From positions 1,175,542 to 1,239,541 of the forward strand of contig NW_020194519.1 in the NCBI RefSeq assembly GCF_002865645.1: a stretch of 64,000 nucleotides of DNA, written 5' to 3'. Shown one piece after another: positions 22,701 to 32,642 of the stretch. How positions within the stretch are numbered: position 1 is the first letter of the stretch; every line of letters starts with the position of its first letter. This DNA comes from Hyaloscypha bicolor E (Eukaryota; Ascomycota; Leotiomycetes; Helotiales; Hyaloscyphaceae). The notes beneath the pieces are model-generated. The model ran no database searches. It worked only from the letters and a program-made list of their open reading frames with translations, and had not been told where the DNA came from. The translations under genes and the position numbers were made by a program.

Positions 22701-25700
22701 ATGCCGGATAGGGTTCGCCGAAAACTAGACGATAATCCGTCAAGAAAAGCGCTTAAGTCGTCTTCTAAATCCATCTCTGGGAACGGAGATTTGCTCGTTG
22801 ACACGTCCCCTGAAAGGGCGGCATATTTTGACTTAGGATTCGTCGATTTCATAGCATCTGTATTTAGTGTTAGATTTACGTCCACTCAAGGAACGAAGGG
22901 AGTTTGAATGCCGTACCTCTTAGTGTAGTCTCGTTGACATGGATGCCTCGTTTTCGGAATTCTGATATGAGTTTGCTGGGTTGGGTGTTGCCCAAGGCCT
23001 TTTGCAGCAGACTTCGATGACTTGCATCCTCTATGCCGCAACGGTCCGCAATTCCCTCGACTAGGGCGAGAGGTGGTTCCCAATCGGAAATCTCCTCCGC
23101 TGTCATGAATATTTCCAAGCTCTCCGTGGTTGAAATGAATGCAACCTCGCCAACCCCGCTACCAACAAACTCGACACCATCGGGAGCGAGCAAGACATTT
23201 CTTTGTACAATTCTTTCTGCGCTCTTGACCTTAGCTCGTCGTATCTGGCTGCATATGGCGTCTCGATTTGCCTTCGCCTTAGGAATTAAGCTGCACTCTA
23301 TCAGAACGACATGTCGTCTATAAGAATGGGCCGGATGGTATTTAGTTCAGGCGAACAAGAAGCGTATGATAAGAACACGACTCACGGTATAACAAAACCA
23401 GATCTGGCTCGTAGAAACTCCGTGCAAGACCAGTCCATGCTGGTAATGCCCCCTGCTGTAGTCTCACTTTTGACGAGAAGTGATAGCCGGCGGAAATCAA
23501 GGTCAAGAGCCGATAAAAGGGTATCCATGGATTCTAGGTCGTCCGCCGAAAATGCGAGTAGGCCTACGACGCCAAGAAAGCATTCTCTCAAGTGATCAAG
23601 ATCAGCGACAAACCAATTGTTGTCGTCGCCCAGCACCTTAAGCGAGTCAAATTCTGCGTCGCCTTTACGTTCAAGTATCGGAAAGACACGCCTCGGCCTT
23701 AAAGGATTGACAGCTTGGGTAATCTTTTTGCCACTCATTCCCGCCATCGCTTGGTTTGCTTTGGTGAAGAGCTCAGATATTCGACTTAGTTCAGTCGAGT
23801 CTTTGATCAACGTAATTTCCGCGATCAGAGATCCAACTTCGCCTTCACCGCCCGCCAAAAGGCACCGAAATAAGGTAGTGCATTGGGGGTACTCCGCTTC
23901 AATGTTGAGTTTCCTGGCAATACATTCATCCAAACTGAGCCAGCACGATGTTGGTGTAGCCTCTGCTGATCCGCGTTTCGTATATATCAAATTATGCTTC
24001 TGAAAGGTCGTGCTGCATGCCGTTAGCGCTTGCTCTAGTACGTTCGTGAACTGCGCATACAAGATGAGTTCCCCGTTATTATTTGGATACTCATACTGGA
24101 TTCGTTCGTATATGTGAGTAACTGTTTTCTCTGGGATGCCCTTAGTACCTGTCATGTGCTTTAGACATCGGAGATAATAGTGAATATCTCTCTTCACGGC
24201 GACCCCAAAGTGTTTAAGGAACTCCCATTGCTGATTTTCCGGATCTCTAATTTTCAGCGTTCGAGCAAAAGGGGATTCGTCCACAATATGATCAACCGCC
24301 GGCAGGAGTGTTCCTTGTAGGGGGAAACAGCCATTGTGGCAGACCGCTTCGAGAGCGCCTATAGCTGCTCTTACTGCAACCTTAGAGGCACGGCATGCTG
24401 TGTCCTCAAACGCACCGCCATCTTCAATCCATCGCGAATAATGCTGCCAGTGGTCTCGCAGTAGCTCAAGAGCGTCTACTGATGTGCAGCTATCGAAGAC
24501 GAATTTAAAATCCTCCGAGAGTTTAAAGTGGTCAGGAGAGTTAGCTGACAAGTTGGTGACAAGTCTAGGCATCCGCTCGAGGCCGAAAGATTTGCAGAGA
24601 AATATCAGCCAACCAGTGTCATTTGAGACAGCCTCGAGGTAACTAGGGTGGACGAAGAGATATCTTTTCTCGAGCTGCTTTGTAATATTAGCCAGCGTCG
24701 ACTCCTTGTCGAAGGTTCCATGGATATATAGATCTAAGCTCAGGCGAGAGACGCCCTTCTTGGTTGTAGCGAGCCAGAGGGTCGCGCGTTGGTCACCGGG
24801 CCGCGGGCACCACGAAGACTTGTAGAGAAACAAGGCATGTGAGAGCAACTGGCCAGCGTCGAGCCTTAGGGACTTAAACCATTCCTGGCTATGCATTTCT
24901 ATAATCAGCTTGCTAATTTCAGCAGTGTCGCAATCCGTCACATGCAGATGTCGGAACAAACTCTGTCGCTCAAAGTCGTCCTCGGCTTCTTGGTCCACGA
25001 TGTCTGCCATGACGATGACGCTGCTTGGGATATCAAGGCCACGGGCATTCTTCGAGAAAAAAATTCTTCTGTTGCGAGCCGAGACCCATTCGACAGAATG
25101 TTGCGGTGGTTGGCTCCTTCTCAGCGGTATGATTTCCATGTCTAATATCAATTCTCTGTAAGCGCGTTCCGTTGCTAACTTCAGTAGGACCTTCGCAAGT
25201 TGTGAATGCCATTCCTTGGGCATTCCTCGGAAAGTCCCAGGTTCGTGTGAAATCATCCATGCGAGGTGACGCAGAAACTGCTCAGGAGACAAGATTTTGA
25301 CCTTGAGAGTGCAGAGTTTGTCAATCACCCAGTCCGGGTACTTTAGCGATAAGTAAGTCGTGGCCGTGTGGGAGCTTAGCGTAAAAGGGGTGCCGTCAGC
25401 TCCCGCAAACTTCTTTTGTGGAACATAAATGAGAGACGACGGGATGGCCATAATTTCCGCAGAGGGTTCACAGGAATGTAACAAAGGTTCCTTAGCTAGC
25501 CGCTCTAGGATTTTATTCTTCACCGGGTCGAAGAAAGAATGAATGTCATCAACAGGTAGGTATCTCGGCCAATAGTACTTCAGCTTTCCCGAGTTCAAGC
25601 GTTTCATGGTCTTTACAAATGCATCGGCCGCCGCGTTACGGATGACACGATTCCATGAAGAAGAAGTGTCGATATCTTGTCGACTAGCTGTAAGCAGAAA

Positions 25701-26731
25701 CTCTCCATGTAACAGGAACTAGGACACGGTTAAACACAGGCCTTAATTAACCCCCTTGGATTCTTACCCGAAAACCATAGCTTTTGATGGGCAAGAAAGC
25801 ATACACGCTCTGAGAATCTAGCGTTGATCCCGTATTGAAGTCGGTTACTGGAAATGCGAGTAGGATTTCGGATTCTGAGCATTTGGGACGTTTGGGCTCA
25901 ACAGGGAGCCCAATAACTCGATGTTTCGTGACGAGATACTGAGAATCTCTGTTGTCTTCATGCAGCGTCGTGATCTTGATATCAGTTTCCTCCACGTCAG
26001 TCCTTTGGAGCTTTCGATGCGACGTTTTCCCGTTCTTGTCCGTGATCGTGATATTTATTTCCTTCAGTTTCCGAAGAAAAATGAGTACCCTAGGATCAAG
26101 GTTCTTGAGTTCCTGGACGAGTTCTTCTTCATAGTTGTCTAGCTGTAGATGAAACGACGTGAATCCAGGGAGAATCTTTTCGGGAAACGCGGCCCATATT
26201 GGTGCAATCAGACCAAGCTGCTCCGCCTTGTCGAATTTGAACGAAAAGTTCCCAGACGAAATAGATACCACTTTGGCCACACGGAAGACTGACTTGAAGC
26301 CGATACCCTTTTCGCCGATATGCTGCTTTGAAAAGCCGATTCCATCCTTGGTGCTCTGACCGATTGTACAGATTGCTTGGACATTTTCAATGGAAAAGCC
26401 GACCTCATTGCTATCAACTCGGAAGACACCTTTCTTATAGGTGAAATTCAGGGTTGGTCTGGCATCGGGTTTCACAAGCTTGAACGTGTTGTCGTCGGCA
26501 TTTTGGATAAGTTCCCTAAGAAAATGGGTTGATGTGTTGTAGATTTGTTGGGACAACCTGTTTAGTTCAGTATTGAGACAATAGTCACGATGGAATTATA
26601 GGCTGCTAGTACACTTCAAGTGCATTTTCAAGCGCCAGGAGAATCGATTTCTCCTCGCCGATAGATCCATCCAATGTGATATCCCGCCTTATGTCTTCGA
26701 TAACCTTCCTAGCTTTCGCCGCGGAAGTCAT
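19792..26731 (-). CDS. NOV-type GHKL ATPase fused to a HET domain (2179 aa)
   Basis: Seven exons, 5' to 3': 26731-26613, 26557-25768, 25718-23386, 23317-22917, 22857-22526, 22434-22138, 22059-19792. Introns are 55, 49, 68, 59, 91 and 78 bp, all GT-AG. Phases agree throughout: 6540 nt, no internal stop. Residues 1-40 are the helical lead of NO VEIN (NOV) proteins. The GHKL ATP site has an N-box LRELIQNADDN (53-63), G1-type NEVGF (90-94) and GEKGIGFKSVF (121-131). A FLPI..YGFR/FLLHGEFLLTASRQDI block spans exons 2-3. Residues 400-1300 are a family-specific region. The NOV C-terminal domain runs about 1326-1474, with HWTSLLRHRAG, FHFDIAVTPG (1400-1409, where the family has an E-x-K) and VRVCNAYVDP..FVDPW. 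A Ser/Pro-rich linker (about 1475-1581) leads to a HET domain: FRALSYTWG (1622-1630), LWVDALCINQ (1667-1676), WFRRAWVIQEV (1772-1782). The C-terminal HET-protein region ends GECYVHGMMNGEG. HET domains trigger incompatibility cell death; GHKL ATPases act as ATP-driven clamps. A self/non-self sensor is inferred. Confidence 0.85.
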
Positions 26732-26868
26732 TGCCGATACTGTATTATAAATTTGCTAATAAATATGAAAGGAATATATAAGAAGGCGAGATACAAATCC
26801 TAGGAATTCAAGTTCGTATTCCGAGGGCTGTACTACAGCAGTGAGTAGAGCTGTTAGCGCAAATGTTG
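26732..26868 (-). promoter_or_regulatory. Remaining proximal 5' region of the ATPase-HET gene
   Basis: Only about 137 bp separate the start codon from the LINE target duplication at 26869-26881. The stretch is AT-rich near the ATG and has no clear core element. Pre-insertion upstream DNA resumes at 28873, so distal promoter sequence has been moved about 2 kb away. Confidence 0.45.
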
Positions 26869-26881
26869 CTGCCTGATAGAT

Positions 26882-28859
26882 TTTTTTTTTGTTTTTTTTT
26901 TTTGTGTTCCATTAACCGAGATCCCTAGTCAATGCACACCCCAAGCGAATGCACACCCTTTTCCCACCAAAACCACCCATTTTTAGACCTTAATAATTAA
27001 GTAACTAATAATTAGATTAACTTTAAAATTTGTATATCATTAGTTTTATATATACTAAGTAATATTATAGTATAAAGTTTACGTAATATTATATATTGCG
27101 TATTTAATATTAAGCTTAAAGTTTATAAATTACCAGAATTTAATATTATTTAAATAAAATTATAAATAGAATTAAAAACTAAAAACTACTTAATTTTATA
27201 GTAATAATATAATTTAGTGAAGGCTTTTATTAACTGGTTTTATTAATATATCCTTATAATAATAAAGTATATTTGAAATATAAACTTTTTTAAAAATATA
27301 ATTAATATTTATATTATAAAAGTTAATTTTAAAGCTTTTAATAAAGATTTTTATTTTTATAATATAAAAGACAAATCCAAAAGAAGTACTTAATTTTATA
27401 AGAATTTATAATATATTTCAAATTCTTAAGTTTTAAAGTCGAATTTATATTTAAATTAATTATATTATATTAAATAAAAGAGTTTCTTATAAAACAAAAT
27501 TCATAATATTATAAATTAGTATATAGAATATAAAATAAATTAATGGTTTTATTAAAACCGGGCTTATATATATTTTTATATTTAATAAAAACTTTTATAT
27601 TATTTTTTACTAATAATATTATACTTATTATAAGATTATATAAATATTTTATATATTAGAATAGTCGCTTTTAGCTAACTTTATATAAGGAAGATTAATT
27701 TTAATTTTAATTCTTTTTAGTTTTTAATTTAAGTTTCTTTTTTAAAAAAAAGAAATCTTTAAATAAATTTTATATATAAAATTAGAATTTCATATCTAAT
27801 ATATTATTTTATATAAAAATAATGGTATTAACTTATAGCTATATATAAGATAAAGTGAACTTATAAAATTGAAGCTAAAAGTATTTATATATATAAAGAT
27901 ATTAAGTTTTAAATTAAAGAATTTAAGATTTTTGAAAATTTAAATAAAAGCTAATTTAAATAAACTTAATATCTAAAAATAGCTACATATAATATATAAA
28001 AGAATACTCTAGCTTCTTCTCTTTTTAACTATAAAAAAATTATATTATTATTATTAATAGTTATTAATACAGGCAAAAATGCGCTCTCTGAGGAGCATAA
28101 ATTGGGTGCTCCTGGAAGCTTATATAGGGGTGAAACATGCCCAGAAGCTAAGCCCCTGAACACGTGATATTGCACGCACAGGGCGCACCAAGGGGGGGGG
28201 TCCTGGTGCTACAACAGTTGTTTAGTAAATAACTATTTAATAATATAAGTTCGGCTGAAATTAGGGTGTGCATTGACTAGGGATCTCGGTTAGTCTTTTT
28301 AGCTGCCTAAGGCGCTCTGCAGACACACTATATAGGGTTAGGCTACAGAGGTGGTCACGAGTCCTCGACTCCGCTCCAGAGCTGACAAAGCAAAAAGGAA
28401 ATCTAAAAATCTAAAAATCTAAAATCAAAGCACCTCCCACTCCATGTGACCTTGCCCCTTGCCCTCCCTTCCGTTTCTATGTGATTTGTTACAATATAAC
28501 AGCCCCCAGAGGGCTTAGTTGGCCCAGTGTACAATCGTCGCCTTGATCGGCCTCGTCCCCTATTCCAATGGTGAAAGTGTCTTTGTATAGCTCGCAAACT
28601 GATCCAGGAGACCAGTGGCAAGCATGAATTTGACGGTTTGGGTATGAGCTTTGTGTCTCTCAGGAAGAGCCTGGCATCTCTGACAATGCTCTTCCCCAAG
28701 TACTTGAAACGAGTATCTTCAAGACACTCACAGTCTTCAATGATGTGGCGCACTGTTTGGTAGGCCTGTTCACAGCCGCACCATGGATCTTCTGTACGCT
28801 TAATAGTGTTGAGGTATCCGTGGAGCCCGATTTTCTCCGTCCGCATCTGGATCAGGACC
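26882..28859 (-). mobile_element. 5'-truncated LINE (Tad1-like) with poly(A) tail, interrupted
   Basis: Minus-strand insertion. The 13-bp CTGCCTGATAGAT occurs at 26869-26881 and again at 28860-28872 as target duplication. The 3' end on the minus strand is GGAACAC followed by A13 C A10 (26882-26905 on plus). The 5' end is truncated inside the C-terminal region of the second ORF. Coding is at 28403-28859: VLIQMRTEKIGLHGYL, then a Cys-His cluster CGCEQAYQTVRHIIEDC typical of the tail of fungal Tad1-type reverse-transcriptase proteins. The frame runs out in a short TTTTTAGA-type repeat. The TIR transposon at 26915-28290 sits in its 3' UTR, so about 600 bp is LINE. It is much less mutated than the transposon inside it. 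Confidence 0.85.
26915..28290. mobile_element. TIR DNA transposon (Tc1/mariner-pogo type), RIP-mutated
   Basis: The 27-bp terminal inverted repeats are perfect, beginning ACCGAGATCCCTAGTCAATG (26915-26941 and 28264-28290). They are flanked by TA on both sides (26913-26914, 28291-28292), as for Tc1/mariner/pogo elements. A second AATGCACACCC follows inside the left end at about 26948. The interior (about 26990-28075) is RIP-type AT-rich and no transposase can be read. A 160-bp balanced stretch near the right end (28076-28235) is not mutated. It lies inside the LINE, so it is the younger insertion. Confidence 0.85.
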
Positions 28860-28895
28860 CTGCCTGATAGATATTTCAAATAAATTTAGGCGAGT

Positions 28896-28938
28896 ACTCG
28901 ATCTCCCGTTTAAATGCACGGCCCGCTTGAATGCACGC
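28896..28938. repeat. Possible end of a second, related TIR transposon
   Basis: After a TA the sequence CTCGATCTCCCGTTTAAATG.. has the same layout as the TIR at 26915: two AATGCAC motifs about 16 bp apart, separated by CCC. I did not find a matching inverse end in the window. Confidence 0.4.
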
Positions 28939-28965
28939 CTTACTAGAAAACTAAAATATTTAATT

Positions 28966-29051
28966 ACGAGATCAGGGCCGCTTCGCTAAAATTCAAGCCT
29001 GGCGGCCCTATGCAAGCTCCGGGGCCAGTCTTTAATTTTGCCCTGATCTCG
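28966..29051. repeat. Foldback, 12-bp perfect arms plus AAAATT
   Basis: CGAGATCAGGGC at the left and GCCCTGATCTCG at the right enclose about 60 bp. Each arm is followed inward by AAAATT/AATTTT. It may be a tiny MITE. Confidence 0.6.
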
Positions 29052-29299
29052 ATTCGAGATTAATTAGATAAAGCTCTCTATTTTTATAAATTACTATATT
29101 CCTTAATTATATTTGCAAAGCTCCCCCTTCCCTTTTATAGGCCATTTTAAGCCTTACTTTTACTTATTAAGCTCTCTCTCTTACTTAACCCCCCCTCCCT
29201 TTTTTTTTTATTAAATATAGCCACATTGCGCTCGCAAGCTCGCAAGCTCGCACTAATGTGACGTATAAGCGTACGGGAAATTAGTTTTTTTAAGAGCTT

Positions 29300-30207
29300 T
29301 TATTCAAGTAATCCTCTATAGTTACAGGCCGGATTGCAAAGTTTAAGCCTATACTCGCTAGTAGGAGCTAGAACTTGGATCGCATACTCTAATTGCTCGT
29401 TTGTGGCCTTCGGGCGAGGGGGAATGGCTCTCTTTTGCTTTGCTTTCCGGACCCGGTTTGCTTTCTTATTCCGTTCCCGGTATGCATTGCATGTAAAGAA
29501 CTGGCCGAAGTCCGTAAGAGGCTTTTTTCGATTGCAAGAGGAGCAGTATTACTCTTGCGGGCTCTCTTGGGTCTCTTGCGGGCCCTTCCAAGCCTCACTT
29601 GCCCCCGTAAGCCCCTTACCACCCGTATTTTCGCCCGCAAAGCTCTCCCTTTCCTCCCGCGAACCCTCCCAAGCCTTATTCCCGCTCGCAGAGCCCTCCC
29701 CTTCCTCCCGCGAACCCTCCCAAGCCTCACTCCTACCCGCAGAGCTTTCTCTTTCCTCTCGCGGACCCTCCCAAGCCTCACTCGCCCCTGCAAGCCCCTT
29801 ACTACCCGTACTTCCACCCGCAAAGCTCCCCTTTCCCCTCGCGAGCCCTCCCAAGCCTCACTTGCACCCGCAGAGCTCTCTCCCTCTCGCAAGCCCTCCC
29901 AAGCCTCATTCTCACCCGGAAACCCTCCCCAGCCGTCTTGCAAGCCCGTAGAGCTCCCTTCCTCGTCCGTCAAGCCTTCCCAGCTCTCCTCCCGGTCTAT
30001 ATCCCCCCCCTCTTCCACTTGAGAACCCTCTGCCACACTCTTCTCTGCTTGCAAGCCCTCTCGTAAACTCTCTATATTCGCAGAGCCTGCCCAGCCCTCT
30101 CCCACACCTATAGAGCCCTCTTATAGGTCCGTATACCCTATCTACTACTAATACGGGCCCTTATAATACTCCTCTCCCTTTTGCTAGCTCTTAATCTCTT
30201 TTTGCAT
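29300..30207 (-). pseudogene. Repeat ORF with C-terminal cysteine cluster, lightly RIP-damaged
   Basis: On the minus strand a degenerate tandem of about 15 residues (core EAWEGSREE) runs from about 30100 to 29545. In the frame that is open at 29854-29549, a TAA is met at about 29547. The same frame goes on at once with YCSSCNRKKPLTDF, then FFTCNAYRERNKK, and ends CNPACNYRGLLE before TAA at 29302-29300. The spacing CxxC...CxxY suggests a four-Cys zinc-binding site with one Cys changed to Tyr (TGC-to-TAC). The internal TAA could come from CAA. Both are RIP-type changes. Upstream, an ATG at 30207 starts a frame broken by further stops. A second, heavily mutated copy lies at 3985-4870. Function unknown; probably part of a transposon or a multicopy family. 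Confidence 0.6.
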
Positions 30208-31126
30208 TATATCCTAGCCTTCTATAAATTCCCCTTATATCTACTATTCTTATATATCTAACTATCTTTACTTTTTCTTCTCTTCCTATATTTATATTTA
30301 TAAGGCCTTCTTTACTATCTATTATATTTATATAAACTATTATATTTATTTCTTTTATAAAACCGGTTTATTTCTTTATTTATAATAAGAATTATATAGA
30401 ATATATATAATATATAGAATATATATAATATATAGAATATATATAATATATATAATATATATATATCTATAAAAAGGCTTAGTTAAAAAAGAAATTAATT
30501 ATTAAATAAATATACTTATATATTAAATAGTAATTCGAATTATAAATAAATTATAGAATCCGGTATTTTTTCTTATAATATATATATAAGAATTTAGAAA
30601 TTAAAGAAATAAGGCAAGTTTAATATTTATAATAATAATATAAGTAAGCTATTATAAAAAGAAAATAGTATATAAATAAAGTTTATAAGTAGAAATATAT
30701 AAGTAAAGTATATAAATAAAATATATAAGTAAAAAATATAAGTTTTAGTAATTTTATATAAATAAAAACTAGTTATATAATAATATTTAAATTATATAAA
30801 TCTCATAATAATATTGTATAGATTTATATTTAAAAGTTTATTTTAATTATTTAAGTTTTTATTTTATTTTAATTATTAGAATTCTAAATTTGTTTTAATT
30901 ATTAAAGCTTTATAAAATAATTTTTTTTTAAATAATACTTTTATAATTTTTAATTTTAATAAATAAATAAAATAAATATATATTATAATATTATAAATTA
31001 TATTTTATTAAAATTACTTTATTTTAATAATTTTATAAAATATAGAATATATAAGTTATTATAATTCTTAAATATCTAATATCTAAAATACCTAACTAAA
31101 TATTAAATACTTTATATATATATATA
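30208..31126. other. AT-rich RIP-type sequence with a 16-bp tandem repeat
   Basis: About 30392-30470 is a tandem of TATAGAATATATATAA. Nothing else is recognised. Confidence 0.6.
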
Positions 31127-31366
31127 TAATATAACTACTTTACTAAAAAAGTATATTTGAAATATATTAGAAATATTTAGGGCTTAGAAAATAAAATAAA
31201 AGATCTTTTATAAAAATAATTTAAAACTAAGAAAAAGAAAAACTAGAATATAAGAAATAATAAGAAAATATATATATCTTATAATATATTAGTTTCAAAA
31301 AAGCTTAGTTTTCTAAATATTTCTAGTATATTTTAAATACACTTTTTTAATAAAGTAATTATATTA
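31127..31366. mobile_element. MITE-like element with about 53-bp TIRs, RIP-mutated
   Basis: The left arm (31127-31180) is mirrored by 31314-31366. Both contain ACTTTA.TAAAAAAGTRTATTT and TAGAAATATTTA. The centre (AGGGCTTAGAAAATAAAATA.., AAACTAGAATATAAG) matches 63836-63925, which retains GC bases at the same positions. Confidence 0.75.
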
Positions 31367-32467
31367 TATATATCTAGAAGATATCTAATATCTAATTAGA
31401 TATTTTAGTTACTAAATATCTAGAAATTGTAATATTATTCTCTTTTTTTAAATAAGTTTATTTCTAAGCTTTATAAAAGTTATTAATTTATCTAATTTTA
31501 TATTATTTTCTTTTCTAAAATAAATTAGTATTTCAAATATAGCTATTATATATAAAAAGCAAGTATTTTTAATATAATAAAGAATTTTAGAAGTTCTTTT
31601 ATAACTTTTTTATATATAAAAAACTAAATATATTTTTATAGTTTCTAATAGTTTTAAAAGAAATAAATAGCTATATTATTCTAGAATCTTAAATAGGCCT
31701 TTTATTTAATTTCCTAGTTTCTAGTTTAAATAATTGAATTTCTAATATTTTATTTTCGATTTTAAAATTAATTAGATAATAGTATTTATTAGTTTATATT
31801 ATATATTATTCTTATATTTATTTTATATAATTTATATAATTAATTTATTAATATTTTAGCTTTATTTCTATTTGGTTTTTTTTTAGATAAGCTAATTTTA
31901 ATAAAAGAATTCTAGTTTAGAGAAATATAAAACTTATAATTCTTTTTAATTATAAATAGAAATTAGCTAATAGTTTTATACTAAAAAAAGGCTTATTAAT
32001 AATTATATTATAATCTAATTTGCTTTTAAAATAGCTTTTAAAATTTATAATAATATATTACTAAAAGTAATTAGAAACTAGAAAAAAATAAAATAAATTA
32101 GATTTCTTATTTCTAAATATATATAATTTCCTATAAATATAATAATTATTATAATATTAATTAATATCTTTATTTATAAATAACTAGTAATATTTTTTTT
32201 TTAATAATTAATAAAACTTTATATATCTAGAATATTTAGAAAAAGATTTATTATATATTTCATAAATTAGAACAATTTATAAAAATAATTAGGAAATTAT
32301 TTTATTTTTTATAATATAAAGTCTTTTATAATATTTAAATATTATTTTTAATTTAGGCTATTATATATAGCTTTTCTAAATCTAATAATATATAATTATT
32401 TTATAGAATTTTATTTATAGATTATAAACTATTATATTTTTATAAAAGTAATTATAATAGAATTTAT
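31367..32467. other. AT-rich RIP-type sequence, no gene
   Basis: Stop-dense with no recognised domain. It ends at the target duplication of element C. Confidence 0.55.
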
Positions 32468-32642
32468 TATAATAGGGGCACTAAAAGGTTACTAAAAGAA
32501 GCAAGTCAGGGAGTACTTCTAATATAGTTAATTAACTAAAACTTAAGAAGGAAAGTAAGTCGTGGGAGGTACAAAGCCTTAAGGGCTTATATATGAACTA
32601 CTAGTATATATACCCGCTAGGATATCCAGGTACTCTCTAATA
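32468..32642 (-). repeat. LTR of element C (3' side)
   Basis: Direct repeat with 48302-48476. Shared blocks are ACTAAAAGAAGC.AGTCAGG, GTCGTGGGAGGT and TATATACCCG.TAG.ATATCCAGG. Start TATAATAG and end CTAATA suggest mutated TG..CA termini. Confidence 0.9.

Noticed and set aside
22526..22857. Reading on through 22525-22435 without an intron
   Set aside because: The frame stays open, but the NOV-family sequence YDPEIHWTS follows only if the intron 22435-22525 (GTGAGT..TTTCCAG) is removed; unspliced, it shifts out of frame.
28403..28879. Host gene with a Cys-rich motif
   Set aside because: The frame is the end of a LINE reverse-transcriptase protein. Its first residues come from the target duplication, and it ends in the tail repeat.
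29334..30022. Proline/serine-rich proteins on the plus strand
   Set aside because: Antisense shadows of the minus-strand tandem repeat. The cysteine cluster and codon pattern support the minus strand only.
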